Assembly (NCBI GenBank): GCA_947174495.1
Contig: CAMWJC010000003.1
Coordinates: forward strand, 1-64,000
Source of the DNA: an uncultured Lachnospiraceae bacterium
GTDB taxonomy: Bacteria; Bacillota; Clostridia; Lachnospirales; Lachnospiraceae
DNA length: 64,000 nt
Direction of reading: 5' to 3'
Both the position numbers and the translations under genes were made by a program. Positions 37,374 to 46,750 of the stretch are shown one piece after another; position 1 is the first letter of the stretch; the number at the start of each line of letters is the position of its first letter. The notes under the pieces are model-generated. The model did not search any database. It had not been told where the DNA came from and saw only the letters and a program-made list of their open reading frames with translations.

Positions 37374-38633
37374 TCACCTCTTCCTGATTTTCATTACCAC
37401 CCAATCATCCTCTTTTAGCTGATACTCTCTGCCACAGTAAGGACAGCACCGCTCTCTTGTGGCGTCAAAGCTTGCTGCGCAGCCTGCGCACTGTACTTTT
37501 TTAATAGAAAATCCAAGGTCAGAATCCTTTTGAAGTTTTCTGCATACTACCATGCGGAAAAGGTCATTCTTTCTATGTATTCTTCCCGTGTCATAGATAT
37601 TCGCCATATACACGCTTAAATCCACATATGCATATCCCTTTTCCACCCATCTTTTGTGCAGCTTTATACTTCCACGAAAAGACGATTCCACAATATTGGA
37701 GTAATCCGGAATTTCTCCTTCCCCCTCATAAACCGCCAAATTTTCTTCGTCATCCGCAAAAATCAAAATCTGCAGCAGTCCCAATATTCTGCCCACAAAA
37801 TACTCATAGGAAAAATTCTTATCGTAGGGCTTCATCAGTCTCATCAGCTTCCTTTTGGTGCCCATCGTTGTAAAAAGTCTCGGAAGATTTCTCCCTGCAT
37901 ACCCGAAAAGACCTATTGCCATGCACACACTCATGGTATAATAGCCAAAAAAAGCGCCAAAAAACACACTTCCCAAAAATGTAAAAAGAAGTGTTATAAG
38001 AATGGCCGCAGCTTCCCCCTGAGACAGGGCGCCTATGGCAGCTGGGAGAAATGTTACTAGTATGCCTCCAAGTACCCATTTCGTCGTCTTTTTCTTATAT
38101 TCTTCTTCAGTCATGGTGAAATCATGCTCAAAAAAATAAGCTGTCACTTTGGGAAAAAGATCCTGTATCAGAAATCTGGTGCGGCAATGCGGACAGCCCT
38201 CCAAAAGCACCTTCACGGGACTGACTGCGCCACAGTTTGGACAGCAGTAATTTTCTTCCGGCCTCTGTTGATCCATTCTGGTGATCGTCTGATAAAAAAA
38301 CTGCGGTTCTTCCTTTTCATACAGCTTCTTACCATTACGGTGAAAAACCATTTTACGCATATATGCCGAAACAGCCAATATATTTGTGTAGATACGGTCC
38401 TGATAAGTTGTACATCGTATCTTATCGTGATGCCCTCCCCGAAGCAGAAACTGATATTCCATTTTCAGATTTCGCTTCTTAAGACGAGCTTCCTGTAAAT
38501 CCAGATAATACCGGATATCCTGATTACCCAGGGACGGCTCCTTGCCATTTTGGCTCCAGACTTCCAATTCATCTCCAAAATCTCTGTATATTTTTTCCTC
38601 TTTGGTCTCATATGGTTTTACTTTCCTGGTCAA
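37374..38633 (-). CDS. Zinc-ribbon membrane protein of unknown function
   Basis: A 419-residue protein with a TTG start behind AAAGGAAAGAG. An N-terminal charged region is followed by a zinc ribbon (CPNC...CPHC, about 130-150), two or more membrane segments (WVLGGILVTFLPAAIGALS; AAAILITLLFTFLGSVFFGAFFGYY; about 200-265), then a soluble domain (FSYEYFVGRILGLLQILIFADD...) that resembles Tim44-like domains, and a second zinc ribbon at the C-terminus (CAGC...CPYCGREYQL). The Tim44 likeness is an impression, not a verified match. It lies 28 bp after the M14 pair on the same strand. Confidence 0.6.
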   Translation of the reverse strand: MTRKVKPYETKEEKIYRDFGDELEVWSQNGKEPSLGNQDIRYYLDLQEARLKKRNLKMEYQFLLRGGHHDKIRCTTYQDRIYTNILAVSAYMRKMVFHRNGKKLYEKEEPQFFYQTITRMDQQRPEENYCCPNCGAVSPVKVLLEGCPHCRTRFLIQDLFPKVTAYFFEHDFTMTEEEYKKKTTKWVLGGILVTFLPAAIGALSQGEAAAILITLLFTFLGSVFFGAFFGYYTMSVCMAIGLFGYAGRNLPRLFTTMGTKRKLMRLMKPYDKNFSYEYFVGRILGLLQILIFADDEENLAVYEGEGEIPDYSNIVESSFRGSIKLHKRWVEKGYAYVDLSVYMANIYDTGRIHRKNDLFRMVVCRKLQKDSDLGFSIKKVQCAGCAASFDATRERCCPYCGREYQLKEDDWVVMKIRKR

Positions 38634-38661
38634 AGCTCTTTCCTTTCTGCCATCGTCTCGA

Positions 38662-39597
38662 TCATTCGTGCAGCCTGTGAATCAATTTGTATACAATATC
38701 TCCCTGTGCAATCAAAGCCTCCTTATGGGCAAAAAATACAATGCCGTCAGTGGGCGCCTTTATGGTTTCCCTGACAATACCCTCATAAGGATCAATCACT
38801 TCCGCCATAACATGTCCGTAACGCACATCCTCACCCGGTTCCACTAATCCTTTAAAAATTCCGGCTGATGTACTGTTCACATCCGTAAGATCCTCTTCCA
38901 TGATCACATGGCTGATATATCCGCTATGGCTTTCGTAGCGGATAATCCCCATCCGGGTCAAAAAACGTAAAATTGCCGCCAATGCCTGTCTGGCACTTTT
39001 CTCATCGATGGAATCATTTCTGTTGGTGTACACGGAAAATGCCGCAGTCATCTTATTCTGCCAATTATAATTCAGAGTTTTTGTATCGATGGGTGTAGGT
39101 TTTCGTACCACCACATAAGGCAGCCCAAAAAGATTGGCCAGGGAAACATTTTGAAAACCGGTTTCCATCATGCGTACATGAGGTACAAATTCCCCTGACA
39201 TATAGAAGCTGGTAAGCTGAATACCATAAGCATATTCCCGTATTTTTTCAAAGATGCCGGCTGCAATGCGATCTGTGGTGTCACCGCTTTTCTTTCCGGG
39301 AAACGCGCGATTGATATCAATATCCTCCACCCCGAAAAACCGTCTTCCCACATTCATCCCCATTCCGTTAACCACCGGAATCACCAAAATGCTTTTTCCG
39401 GCATTGATGCAGCCATTTGCTTCCAGATCCTTAAGGATTCTCACAAGCTGAGAACAGATATACATTTGCTGCATCTCATTTCCTCTGACAGACCCCAGGA
39501 TGCACGCTGCCGGATCCCCTTTTCCAAACCGATAGCTCTGTATGACCATCTTTTCCCGATAGGGAGAATGTATGGTATATATTTCTTCTTTAAACAT
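38662..39597 (-). CDS. M14-type (aspartoacylase-like) protein lacking zinc ligands
   Basis: A 311-residue paralog of the next upstream gene (39601-40536), with the same length and the same NRAFPG motif after DIDI. At the zinc site the intact copy has GIHGDEFEG, whereas this one has SVRGNEMQQ. At the third ligand IDVHASD becomes IQLTSFY. Both His ligands are therefore missing, so hydrolysis by the usual mechanism is unlikely. It starts 3 bp after its partner, which suggests a heteromeric pair or a ligand-binding role. Confidence 0.72.
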   Translation of the reverse strand: MFKEEIYTIHSPYREKMVIQSYRFGKGDPAACILGSVRGNEMQQMYICSQLVRILKDLEANGCINAGKSILVIPVVNGMGMNVGRRFFGVEDIDINRAFPGKKSGDTTDRIAAGIFEKIREYAYGIQLTSFYMSGEFVPHVRMMETGFQNVSLANLFGLPYVVVRKPTPIDTKTLNYNWQNKMTAAFSVYTNRNDSIDEKSARQALAAILRFLTRMGIIRYESHSGYISHVIMEEDLTDVNSTSAGIFKGLVEPGEDVRYGHVMAEVIDPYEGIVRETIKAPTDGIVFFAHKEALIAQGDIVYKLIHRLHE

Positions 39598-39600
39598 AGA

Positions 39601-40536
39601 TTACTCCTCCTCTATCCCGGTAAGTATTCTTGCAAGCAGAGACCCTTCCCTGACAAAGGGATACTCCCGAAGCGTAAACACCAGCCCGCTTTTCTCTGCA
39701 CGAATTTCCTGCAAAACTCTTCCCTCTAAGGGACTGACAATCGCTCCAAGCTTGTCACCCTTTTTCACATAATGATTATGGGCAATGATAGGAAGAAACA
39801 CCCCTACCATCTCCGATCGGATAAACTCCACCTCTCCGTCTGTAGAAACCACCGGATATTGAACTTTTCCCACTTCACCATTCCATATCCCCAGTTCCTT
39901 CATCAAATGAAAAATCCCTTCTATCACCTGATCCCCGTACCCTCTGTGTATTCTCGTGCCTACTCCCATCTCTACCACAAGTGACGGAACTCCCAGCATA
40001 TTCATGGAATGAGCCAGTGTAGCCTCATGTACGGTTGCCGTTGCATTCATCCAGACCATATCCGTATTTAAAAGTCTTGCATAAGGCAGAAGCTTTTCAG
40101 CAAAGTCTTCGGAAACCCTGACCTGGGGTATTTCTTTCACAAAAATATCACTTGCATGAACATCAATACAAAAATCTGCGCCTGCAAGGTCCCCTACGAT
40201 TGCCGCTGCCGCTCGCTCCATGGTCGTCCCATTCTCATTTCCGGGAAACAGGCGGTTTAAGTCCATGTCAAGTCCCGGAACATTTCTCTCCGCCATGTCA
40301 AGTCCCAGCGGATTGAGTGCCGGATAAATGTCCACCGTACCCGTAAGCATATCTATATTTTCCAAAAGACGCCTTGCAACCTCATAGCAGATATACTGAC
40401 CCTCAAATTCATCGCCGTGAATTCCTGATACAATCGCTATTCTTCTGTTATTCTCAGTATTTCCCTGTATTCTGTTCTTCTTAATTGACAGTCTTTCTCC
40501 TACTGGCAGTTCTATGGAAAAAACCTCCTCGATCAT
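39601..40536 (-). CDS. Succinylglutamate desuccinylase/aspartoacylase family zinc hydrolase
   Basis: A 311-residue M14-like metalloenzyme. The zinc ligands appear in SGIHGDEFEGQYICYE (His and Glu) and FCIDVHASDIFV (His). The Arg-containing motif DLNRLFPGNENGTTMERAA is present. The C-terminal domain includes KGDKLGAIVSPLEGRVL, a biotinyl-lipoyl-like hammerhead found in AstE/AspA relatives. It probably cleaves an N-acyl amino acid or a related amide; the substrate cannot be named. It is coupled to the catalytically degenerate copy downstream. Confidence 0.8.
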   Translation of the reverse strand: MIEEVFSIELPVGERLSIKKNRIQGNTENNRRIAIVSGIHGDEFEGQYICYEVARRLLENIDMLTGTVDIYPALNPLGLDMAERNVPGLDMDLNRLFPGNENGTTMERAAAAIVGDLAGADFCIDVHASDIFVKEIPQVRVSEDFAEKLLPYARLLNTDMVWMNATATVHEATLAHSMNMLGVPSLVVEMGVGTRIHRGYGDQVIEGIFHLMKELGIWNGEVGKVQYPVVSTDGEVEFIRSEMVGVFLPIIAHNHYVKKGDKLGAIVSPLEGRVLQEIRAEKSGLVFTLREYPFVREGSLLARILTGIEEE

Positions 40537-40571
40537 TTCCGCTAAGCCTCCTTTTCCTCACATTACATAAC

Positions 40572-40601
40572 AAAAGCCCCAAGGTTCTCCCTGAAGCTTT
40601 T
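40572..40601 (-). terminator. Probable terminator after tetR
   Basis: Imperfect stem with outer arms AAAAGC (40572-40577) and GCTTTT (40596-40601) enclosing CAGG/CC pairs, ending in TTTTG on the reverse strand. It separates the tetR unit from the M14 genes. Confidence 0.55.
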
Positions 40602-40609
40602 GACTATTT

Positions 40610-41194
40610 TCACTCTTCGGCAAGCAATCCCTGCATAACAAACATGATTTCCCGATCCACCGCCGCCTCGGAAATTCCTCTGGTATGAGATGCTATTTTC
40701 AGTCCCTCCAGTACATACATAATATTTCTGGCATATCCTCTGGGATCCTCACAATAAAATTCCTCTCTCTCGACCCCAGCCATAATCAGATTTTCCAGCA
40801 CATAAACTGCGGCGTCAAACTGCTTTTTCAGCAGATTCTCCCGGTTTGGAATCTGATTTGCAAAAAAATACTCGTAGACCGCTTTTCCCAAAGACGGCTT
40901 TTTATTCAGCAGTTCTCTTTTCTGCTCTTTAAAAAACAAAGCAAGTATCTCGGCCGGAGTTGCTTCTTTGGTAATACTTCTTTCAAACACATCATCGGCG
41001 TCCTCCTGCTCCATCCGAAGAACCTCCTCAAACAACTCCTTTGTACTTGAAAAATAAAGGTAAAGTCCGCCACGGCTGATCTGACATGCCTCCACAATAT
41101 CCTTCATGGTTACTTCTTTATATCCCTTCTCCATGAATATGCCCCGTGCCGTCTCCACTATGTACTTCTTCTTTTGTACCGATTTCTCGCTCAT
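40610..41194 (-). CDS. TetR/AcrR-family transcriptional regulator
   Basis: About 194 residues starting at the ATG 41194, preceded by AGGAG and GGGG. An in-frame ATG at 41245 adds 17 residues unlike the family. The N-terminal HTH is YKEVTMKDIVEACQISRGGLYLYFSSTKELFEEVL. The C-terminal ligand domain is long and helical. It lies downstream of a small hypothetical gene. The regulated genes may be the M14 pair, but this is only positional. Confidence 0.88.
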   Translation of the reverse strand: MSEKSVQKKKYIVETARGIFMEKGYKEVTMKDIVEACQISRGGLYLYFSSTKELFEEVLRMEQEDADDVFERSITKEATPAEILALFFKEQKRELLNKKPSLGKAVYEYFFANQIPNRENLLKKQFDAAVYVLENLIMAGVEREEFYCEDPRGYARNIMYVLEGLKIASHTRGISEAAVDREIMFVMQGLLAEE

Positions 41195-41259
41195 ATCCCC
41201 AAAACTCCTAATCCATGCTACACTTCCATACGCTGCCGTTAACACCCTTTATTGCAAAA

Positions 41260-41721
41260 CTACGCCAATGGCTCGTCCCACATCTCAAGCAGCTCCTTGA
41301 TTCTTTTCAGCCCATGATAAAATACCCCATTTTCTACTGCTCTTGACCAAAGAACACCTTTGGTCATGCCGCCAAGCACATACTTAGCCATAATACCCAA
41401 AATATTTTCTATGTCTTTTAGTTCTGATTTGTCAATCATGCGAAGCTCATCCTGCTCCGTACGAATTTTGTTTCTGGAAAATATATAGACATAATTGCGA
41501 TCCATTAAGCCGGTAGCATTCATCTCCTTGACGAAATTAAGAAGAGTACTGTCATATACCGGAATTGTTATGGATCTCTGCGGCATATCAGATCCCTGAT
41601 AATTGCGAACCATCTTCTCACCGGACCGTTCCTCCAACCAGGAAAGATAACGAAACATATTTCCCATGCTCCGGCGATATTTATCTATTAATTCCTTCCT
41701 GTATAAATTTTCTTTTTCCAT
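41260..41721 (-). CDS. Conserved hypothetical protein
   Basis: A 153-residue soluble protein, charged and largely helical, opening MEKENLYRKELIDKYRRSMG. No signal peptide, membrane segment or known motif is seen. A central YVYIFSRNKIRTEQDE could be a beta hairpin. It precedes tetR by 66 bp on the same strand and may be co-transcribed. I do not recognise a function. Confidence 0.55.
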   Translation of the reverse strand: MEKENLYRKELIDKYRRSMGNMFRYLSWLEERSGEKMVRNYQGSDMPQRSITIPVYDSTLLNFVKEMNATGLMDRNYVYIFSRNKIRTEQDELRMIDKSELKDIENILGIMAKYVLGGMTKGVLWSRAVENGVFYHGLKRIKELLEMWDEPLA

Positions 41722-41808
41722 ATCCTATGTATTCCTTCCTAATAAAGCAATATAAAATTAATACATATGCACGGCAAAAACCATTTTTATCTTATCACAA
41801 AATTCAGA

Positions 41809-41835
41809 AAAAGAACACACTAAATGTGTTCTTTT
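41809..41835 (-). terminator. Terminator after the GNAT gene
   Basis: An 11-bp perfect stem AAAAGAACACA/TGTGTTCTTTT with a 5-nt loop and a reverse-strand U-run. The symmetrical T and A tracts allow bidirectional use. Confidence 0.75.
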
Positions 41836-41907
41836 CCACGGATTCTAATCAGATTTGGCAATATTTAAGACTCATAGTTACAATTGACTTTGTTATGAAC
41901 AACACAT

Positions 41908-42363
41908 TTATTCTTTCAGATATTTTCTTAAAAAAGGAGCCTCCTCCAATTGAACAGCTTCAAAATGCTCATAAAATCGGTTTGCTTCTTCATTTGTTGC
42001 GCGAATTAAATAATACTGATTTATGTTATTTTGCACACAATCTCTTTCAAATTCAGTAAATAGCTTCTGTGCAATTCCTTTATGCCTATATGCTTTTAAA
42101 ACATAAACCCAGTCCACATATGCCATCCTGTAGCCATCTTGCATACAACCATAAAAATGATATTCTATCCGTCCCACCACCATACCATTTTCTTTTGCAA
42201 GAATAGAAGTTGTTCTATTAAAAAAGGGATCGGAAATTCTGCTCTTTATTCCCTGTTCGTCTACCTTATCGGCTGTCATCATGTCTGGTTCTTCACTCAT
42301 TGCAATTTTCAAATATGCGATATAATCTTCTACATTATCATTATTTAATATTTCAAATATCAT
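41908..42363 (-). CDS. GNAT-family N-acetyltransferase
   Basis: A 151-residue acyltransferase. Motif A for acetyl-CoA is VYVLKAYRHKGIAQKLFTEFE, and the C-terminal YYLIRATNEEANRFYEHFEAVQLEEAPFLRKYL matches motif B. It stands as a single gene with its own terminator. The substrate is unknown. Confidence 0.88.
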   Translation of the reverse strand: MIFEILNNDNVEDYIAYLKIAMSEEPDMMTADKVDEQGIKSRISDPFFNRTTSILAKENGMVVGRIEYHFYGCMQDGYRMAYVDWVYVLKAYRHKGIAQKLFTEFERDCVQNNINQYYLIRATNEEANRFYEHFEAVQLEEAPFLRKYLKE

Positions 42364-42463
42364 AGTGGCTCCTTTCTGCTGGATGCTTGTACGGTTTTAT
42401 GAATGAACTTACTTTATCAGATTATGGGAGAAATTACAATGAAATATTGCCAACAAAACATAA

Positions 42464-42558
42464 ACATACGATGCCTAGCCAGTAAATTTCCCGCGGGGAT
42501 ATTTGCTAAACAGACGATGCTTAGCCAGCAAATTTCCCCGTGGGAAATTTACTGGCTA
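42464..42558. repeat. Long palindromic element downstream of groEL
   Basis: The left arm (42476-42509) and right arm (42521-42558) are near-perfect inverted copies that begin TAGCCAGTAAATTTCCC and end GGGAAATTTACTGGCTA. Superimposed is a direct repeat ACAxACGATGCxTAGCCAGx (42464 and 42509). The motif AAACAGACGATGC at 42508-42520 recurs inverted at 42641-42653 past the groEL terminator. It looks like a nested palindromic mobile or REP-like element, of unknown origin. Confidence 0.65.
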
Positions 42559-42574
42559 CCGCTTACAGCGGTAT

Positions 42575-42639
42575 GCTGAAATAAAAAAGGTCCGTTGCGT
42601 TCAAGCGAGCTTGACGCAACGGACCTTTTTTATTTCAGC
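42575..42639 (-). terminator. Very long hairpin terminator of groESL
   Basis: A 26-bp perfect stem runs from 42575 to 42600 and from 42614 to 42639, beginning GCTGAAATAAAAAAGG and containing GGTCCGTTGCGT. The short loop holds a further CAAG/CTTG pairing. A6 and T6 tracts flank the GC core on both sides, so it should terminate in either direction, ending groEL on the reverse strand. Confidence 0.9.
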
Positions 42640-42658
42640 GCATCGTCTGTTTATACGC

Positions 42659-44299
<1,641 letters not shown>

Positions 44300-44365
44300 T
44301 TATTCTGATACTTCACAAATCTACTTTTATTTTGAAATAGGCAAGCTTGCTTATCTCAAATAGTC

Positions 44366-44650
44366 TTACTGAATAACTGCTAGAATATCGCTCTGTTTAA
44401 CGATAATGTATTCTTCTTCTTCGATCTTCACATCGGTACCTGCATATTTTGAGTAGATAACCTGATCTCCCACTTTCACTTCCATCTTGATCTCTTTGCC
44501 GTCAACCACTCCGCCGGGGCCTACTGCAACGACTTCTGCCTGTTGAGGTTTTTCCTTATTCTGTCCGGGTAATACAATCCCTGATTTGGTAGTCTCTTCT
44601 GCTACCAGCTGCTTTAATACAACTCTGTCTGCCAATGGTACTAATTTCAT
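44366..44650 (-). CDS. groES: Co-chaperonin GroES
   Basis: A 94-residue HSP10 of standard length. LVPLADRVVLKQLVAEETTKSGIVLP includes the mobile loop that docks on GroEL; the C-terminus reads VKQSDILAVI. It is first in the operon, with AGGAGG upstream and a CIRCE element in the leader. Confidence 0.98.
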   Translation of the reverse strand: MKLVPLADRVVLKQLVAEETTKSGIVLPGQNKEKPQQAEVVAVGPGGVVDGKEIKMEVKVGDQVIYSKYAGTDVKIEEEEYIIVKQSDILAVIQ

Positions 44651-44720
44651 TGCTAATTCCTCCTTTATTTTCGTTCAATTATTTTCTTTATTTATCTTTT
44701 GCCCGGCTTCCCGGGAGTTG

Positions 44721-44747
44721 TTAGCACTCATTTACTTTGAGTGCTAA
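44721..44747 (-). promoter_or_regulatory. CIRCE operator (HrcA site)
   Basis: A perfect consensus inverted repeat TTAGCACTC-N9-GAGTGCTAA, located just downstream of the groESL -10 box. HrcA binding here represses the chaperonin operon until heat or unfolded protein titrates GroEL. Confidence 0.97.
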
Positions 44748-44759
44748 TCATCAAAACAT

Positions 44760-44788
44760 ATATTAGTTTTATATGCTTTCCTTTGCAA
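44760..44788 (-). promoter_or_regulatory. groESL promoter
   Basis: Reverse strand TTGCAA (44783-44788), 17-bp spacer, TAATAT (44760-44765). The expected start lies at about 44753, immediately before the CIRCE element. Confidence 0.7.
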
Positions 44789-44903
44789 CTGGTGTTACAG
44801 GCGGTTTTTATGGCATTTACTTCCTTTTTCTTTTATTTTCTTTATTTTTCTTTGATTATCTTATTTTTACTAAGAAGTAATGATTTAATAATTTGTTTAT
44901 AAT

Positions 44904-44942
44904 TATAGTAAACAGCAGAAATTTCTAATGTCGTTAACTATA
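44904..44942. repeat. Second copy of the GTCGTTAACTATA palindromic element
   Basis: Outer arms TATAGTAAAC (44904-44913) and GTTAACTATA (44933-44942) pair with one mismatch. The internal AGAAATTTCT is itself palindromic. The end shares 13 bases with the palindrome at 22647-22672. It lies between groES and the GGDEF gene. Confidence 0.5.
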
Positions 44943-44946
44943 GAAA

Positions 44947-44972
44947 TCCCGGAAGCATTTCTGCTACCGGGA
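44947..44972 (-). terminator. Terminator after the degenerate GGDEF gene
   Basis: TCCCGGAAGCA and TGCTACCGGGA pair with one mismatch around a TTTC loop; the reverse strand continues ATTTCTAT. It is plausible as a terminator although the U-run is short. Confidence 0.6.
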
Positions 44973-44979
44973 CCGTTCT

Positions 44980-45918
44980 TTATTTTTTCTTTTCCAGACG
45001 CTGTCTGTATCCTTTGGAATTTTTAATGTTAAACTTGTTATCAAACATCTCATACTCTGCATCGGACATCTTTTCTTCCAGAGTTTCTTCTATGTTAGTC
45101 TTATAAACGATACCTACCGCCACCGACGGTGCCAGATAAGGGTCCTCATAAGTAAAACACCTCTCTTGTATCTTTGTCGCATATCTTTCTGCTTCTCCGT
45201 CCTCCGCCATGGGGATCAGTACGCCAAACACATCACCATCAATTCTTCCAATCACAAAATAAGAACCGGCTTCCTCCTTTAAAATATCTGCTACAATCCG
45301 GATCAGACGATCACTCTCCTCATCACCATAATGATCGTTGGCATATTTCCAGTCATTAATATTTACATTGAGCACTGCCACGGGAACAACTTCCGACCGG
45401 TCAATGACCTGCATCTTTGTCTCGAAATATAGCTTATTAAATACACCTGTAAGAATATCCTCCCGCTCATTGCCTTTTACCTTATGTGCCTTGTCCGCCA
45501 GCTGCCTTTCCAGTTCTTCCAGATATATACTGCTCTCCCTGCGAAGATATGCCTCTTCTCCCAGTTTAGCCAAAAACTCAACAGTTCCATCTACCATCTC
45601 ATTCATGAGCTGCCTGTCCTGCCCGCCGTCCAAATCATTCACATAAAGATGCCCTATAGTTCTTCCCTGTACCTGAAGTTTTCTTCCCGGCTCACTTACC
45701 ACATCCGGATGAAAACCTAAAAAGCTGTCACCGATCACGATTTCTTTTTCGCCGTGCCTGTCGGTCAGAAGAATATTGATTTGAAATACCTGTGCAAGGT
45801 TGCTTAAATATTTCTTAATGCTTTCTATATTATAAAGATTGGAAAGCGAATAATTTCTGATATTTTCCTTAATTCTCTTGTCATAAGGAATTGAATCGTA
45901 ACCCATACCCCGAACCAT
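44980..45918 (-). CDS. GGDEF-domain protein with degenerate active site
   Basis: A 312-residue cytoplasmic protein. Residues 30-125 form a sensor-like domain (INILLTDRHGEKEIVIG...GRTIGHLYVND) reminiscent of PocR/GAF-type ligand domains. A coiled segment follows, then a GGDEF-like domain opening with EDILTGVFNKLYFE. The signature loop reads IDGDVF instead of GGDEF, and the domain is short. It is probably not an active diguanylate cyclase; a regulatory or c-di-GMP/GTP-binding role is possible. Confidence 0.7.
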   Translation of the reverse strand: MVRGMGYDSIPYDKRIKENIRNYSLSNLYNIESIKKYLSNLAQVFQINILLTDRHGEKEIVIGDSFLGFHPDVVSEPGRKLQVQGRTIGHLYVNDLDGGQDRQLMNEMVDGTVEFLAKLGEEAYLRRESSIYLEELERQLADKAHKVKGNEREDILTGVFNKLYFETKMQVIDRSEVVPVAVLNVNINDWKYANDHYGDEESDRLIRIVADILKEEAGSYFVIGRIDGDVFGVLIPMAEDGEAERYATKIQERCFTYEDPYLAPSVAVGIVYKTNIEETLEEKMSDAEYEMFDNKFNIKNSKGYRQRLEKKK

Positions 45919-46016
45919 ACCTTTCTTTTACCGTTAATTTACATCTTAAGTATACCGTTTTCCCCATTCTTAGGCAAGCATTTCTTCGCTCCTCAAAGTC
46001 TGCTCCAGACCGGCTA

Positions 46017-46691
46017 CTACTTTTTCTGAAAAGCCAAATGTTCGTTTATCTTACAATACTCTCCTGTTTTGTTATACGAATCCATCAAATGATTATCTGC
46101 CTGATAAGCCGTGGGGATCTCTTCCTGATTCTGTCTGGTTCCCTTTTGATCATTTTCCTTTTCCCAAGCTCTCCGCCTGTTATTTCCCGGCGCCTGCTGC
46201 CCAATATTGGAAGACATGGTAAATCCATCCTGCTTTTTACCAAAACGCTTTAGTGCCGACTGAGTGCCTATCTTGACTTTATCTCTGACTGTTTCCCATT
46301 TATTTACTATGTAATCAGAAATATTCTGCCTCACCGTCAGAAGCATCTCCCGAACCCCTCGTCCGGACCCGTCTCTGTCAAAAACAGACAGGACATTCTC
46401 TTTCTTATCGTTTCCTTCCTCCCCCATAGCTTCCCACATTTCCCGAAAAAGGCCAGCTCCCGTCCTTGTCTTTTTTCCGGCTCTTCGCGTACCCGCTCCC
46501 AGTTCCGCTATCATCGGTTCTTCCTCGGACATTGTTTTCTCCGCCGCCTGGTAAGTATCCATGCGGATACCCGCGGCGCCGGCGCTTTTCTTGTTTGCTT
46601 CCTCCTCATGAAGACACTTGGTTATATGGTGTGTGTGTGAATGTGTAAGCTGATTACCTAAGTGCGAAGTTACATCACTCTCAATCCGCAT
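46017..46691 (-). CDS. Hypothetical protein
   Basis: About 224 residues from the ATG at 46691, which has AAAGGAGG five bases upstream; an ATG at 46718 lacks a site. The protein is highly charged, rich in Lys, Glu and Gly, with no membrane segment. A His-rich patch (THSHTHHITKC) near residue 20 could bind metal. The middle contains VLSVFDRDGSGRGVREMLL. No family is recognised. It follows the GH25 gene by 60 bp on the same strand. Confidence 0.55.
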   Translation of the reverse strand: MRIESDVTSHLGNQLTHSHTHHITKCLHEEEANKKSAGAAGIRMDTYQAAEKTMSEEEPMIAELGAGTRRAGKKTRTGAGLFREMWEAMGEEGNDKKENVLSVFDRDGSGRGVREMLLTVRQNISDYIVNKWETVRDKVKIGTQSALKRFGKKQDGFTMSSNIGQQAPGNNRRRAWEKENDQKGTRQNQEEIPTAYQADNHLMDSYNKTGEYCKINEHLAFQKK

Positions 46692-46750
46692 AAAAGCCTC
46701 CTTTATTCCTGCCGCCAATGAGACAAAGCCACCCGGGCTCTTAACATTAT

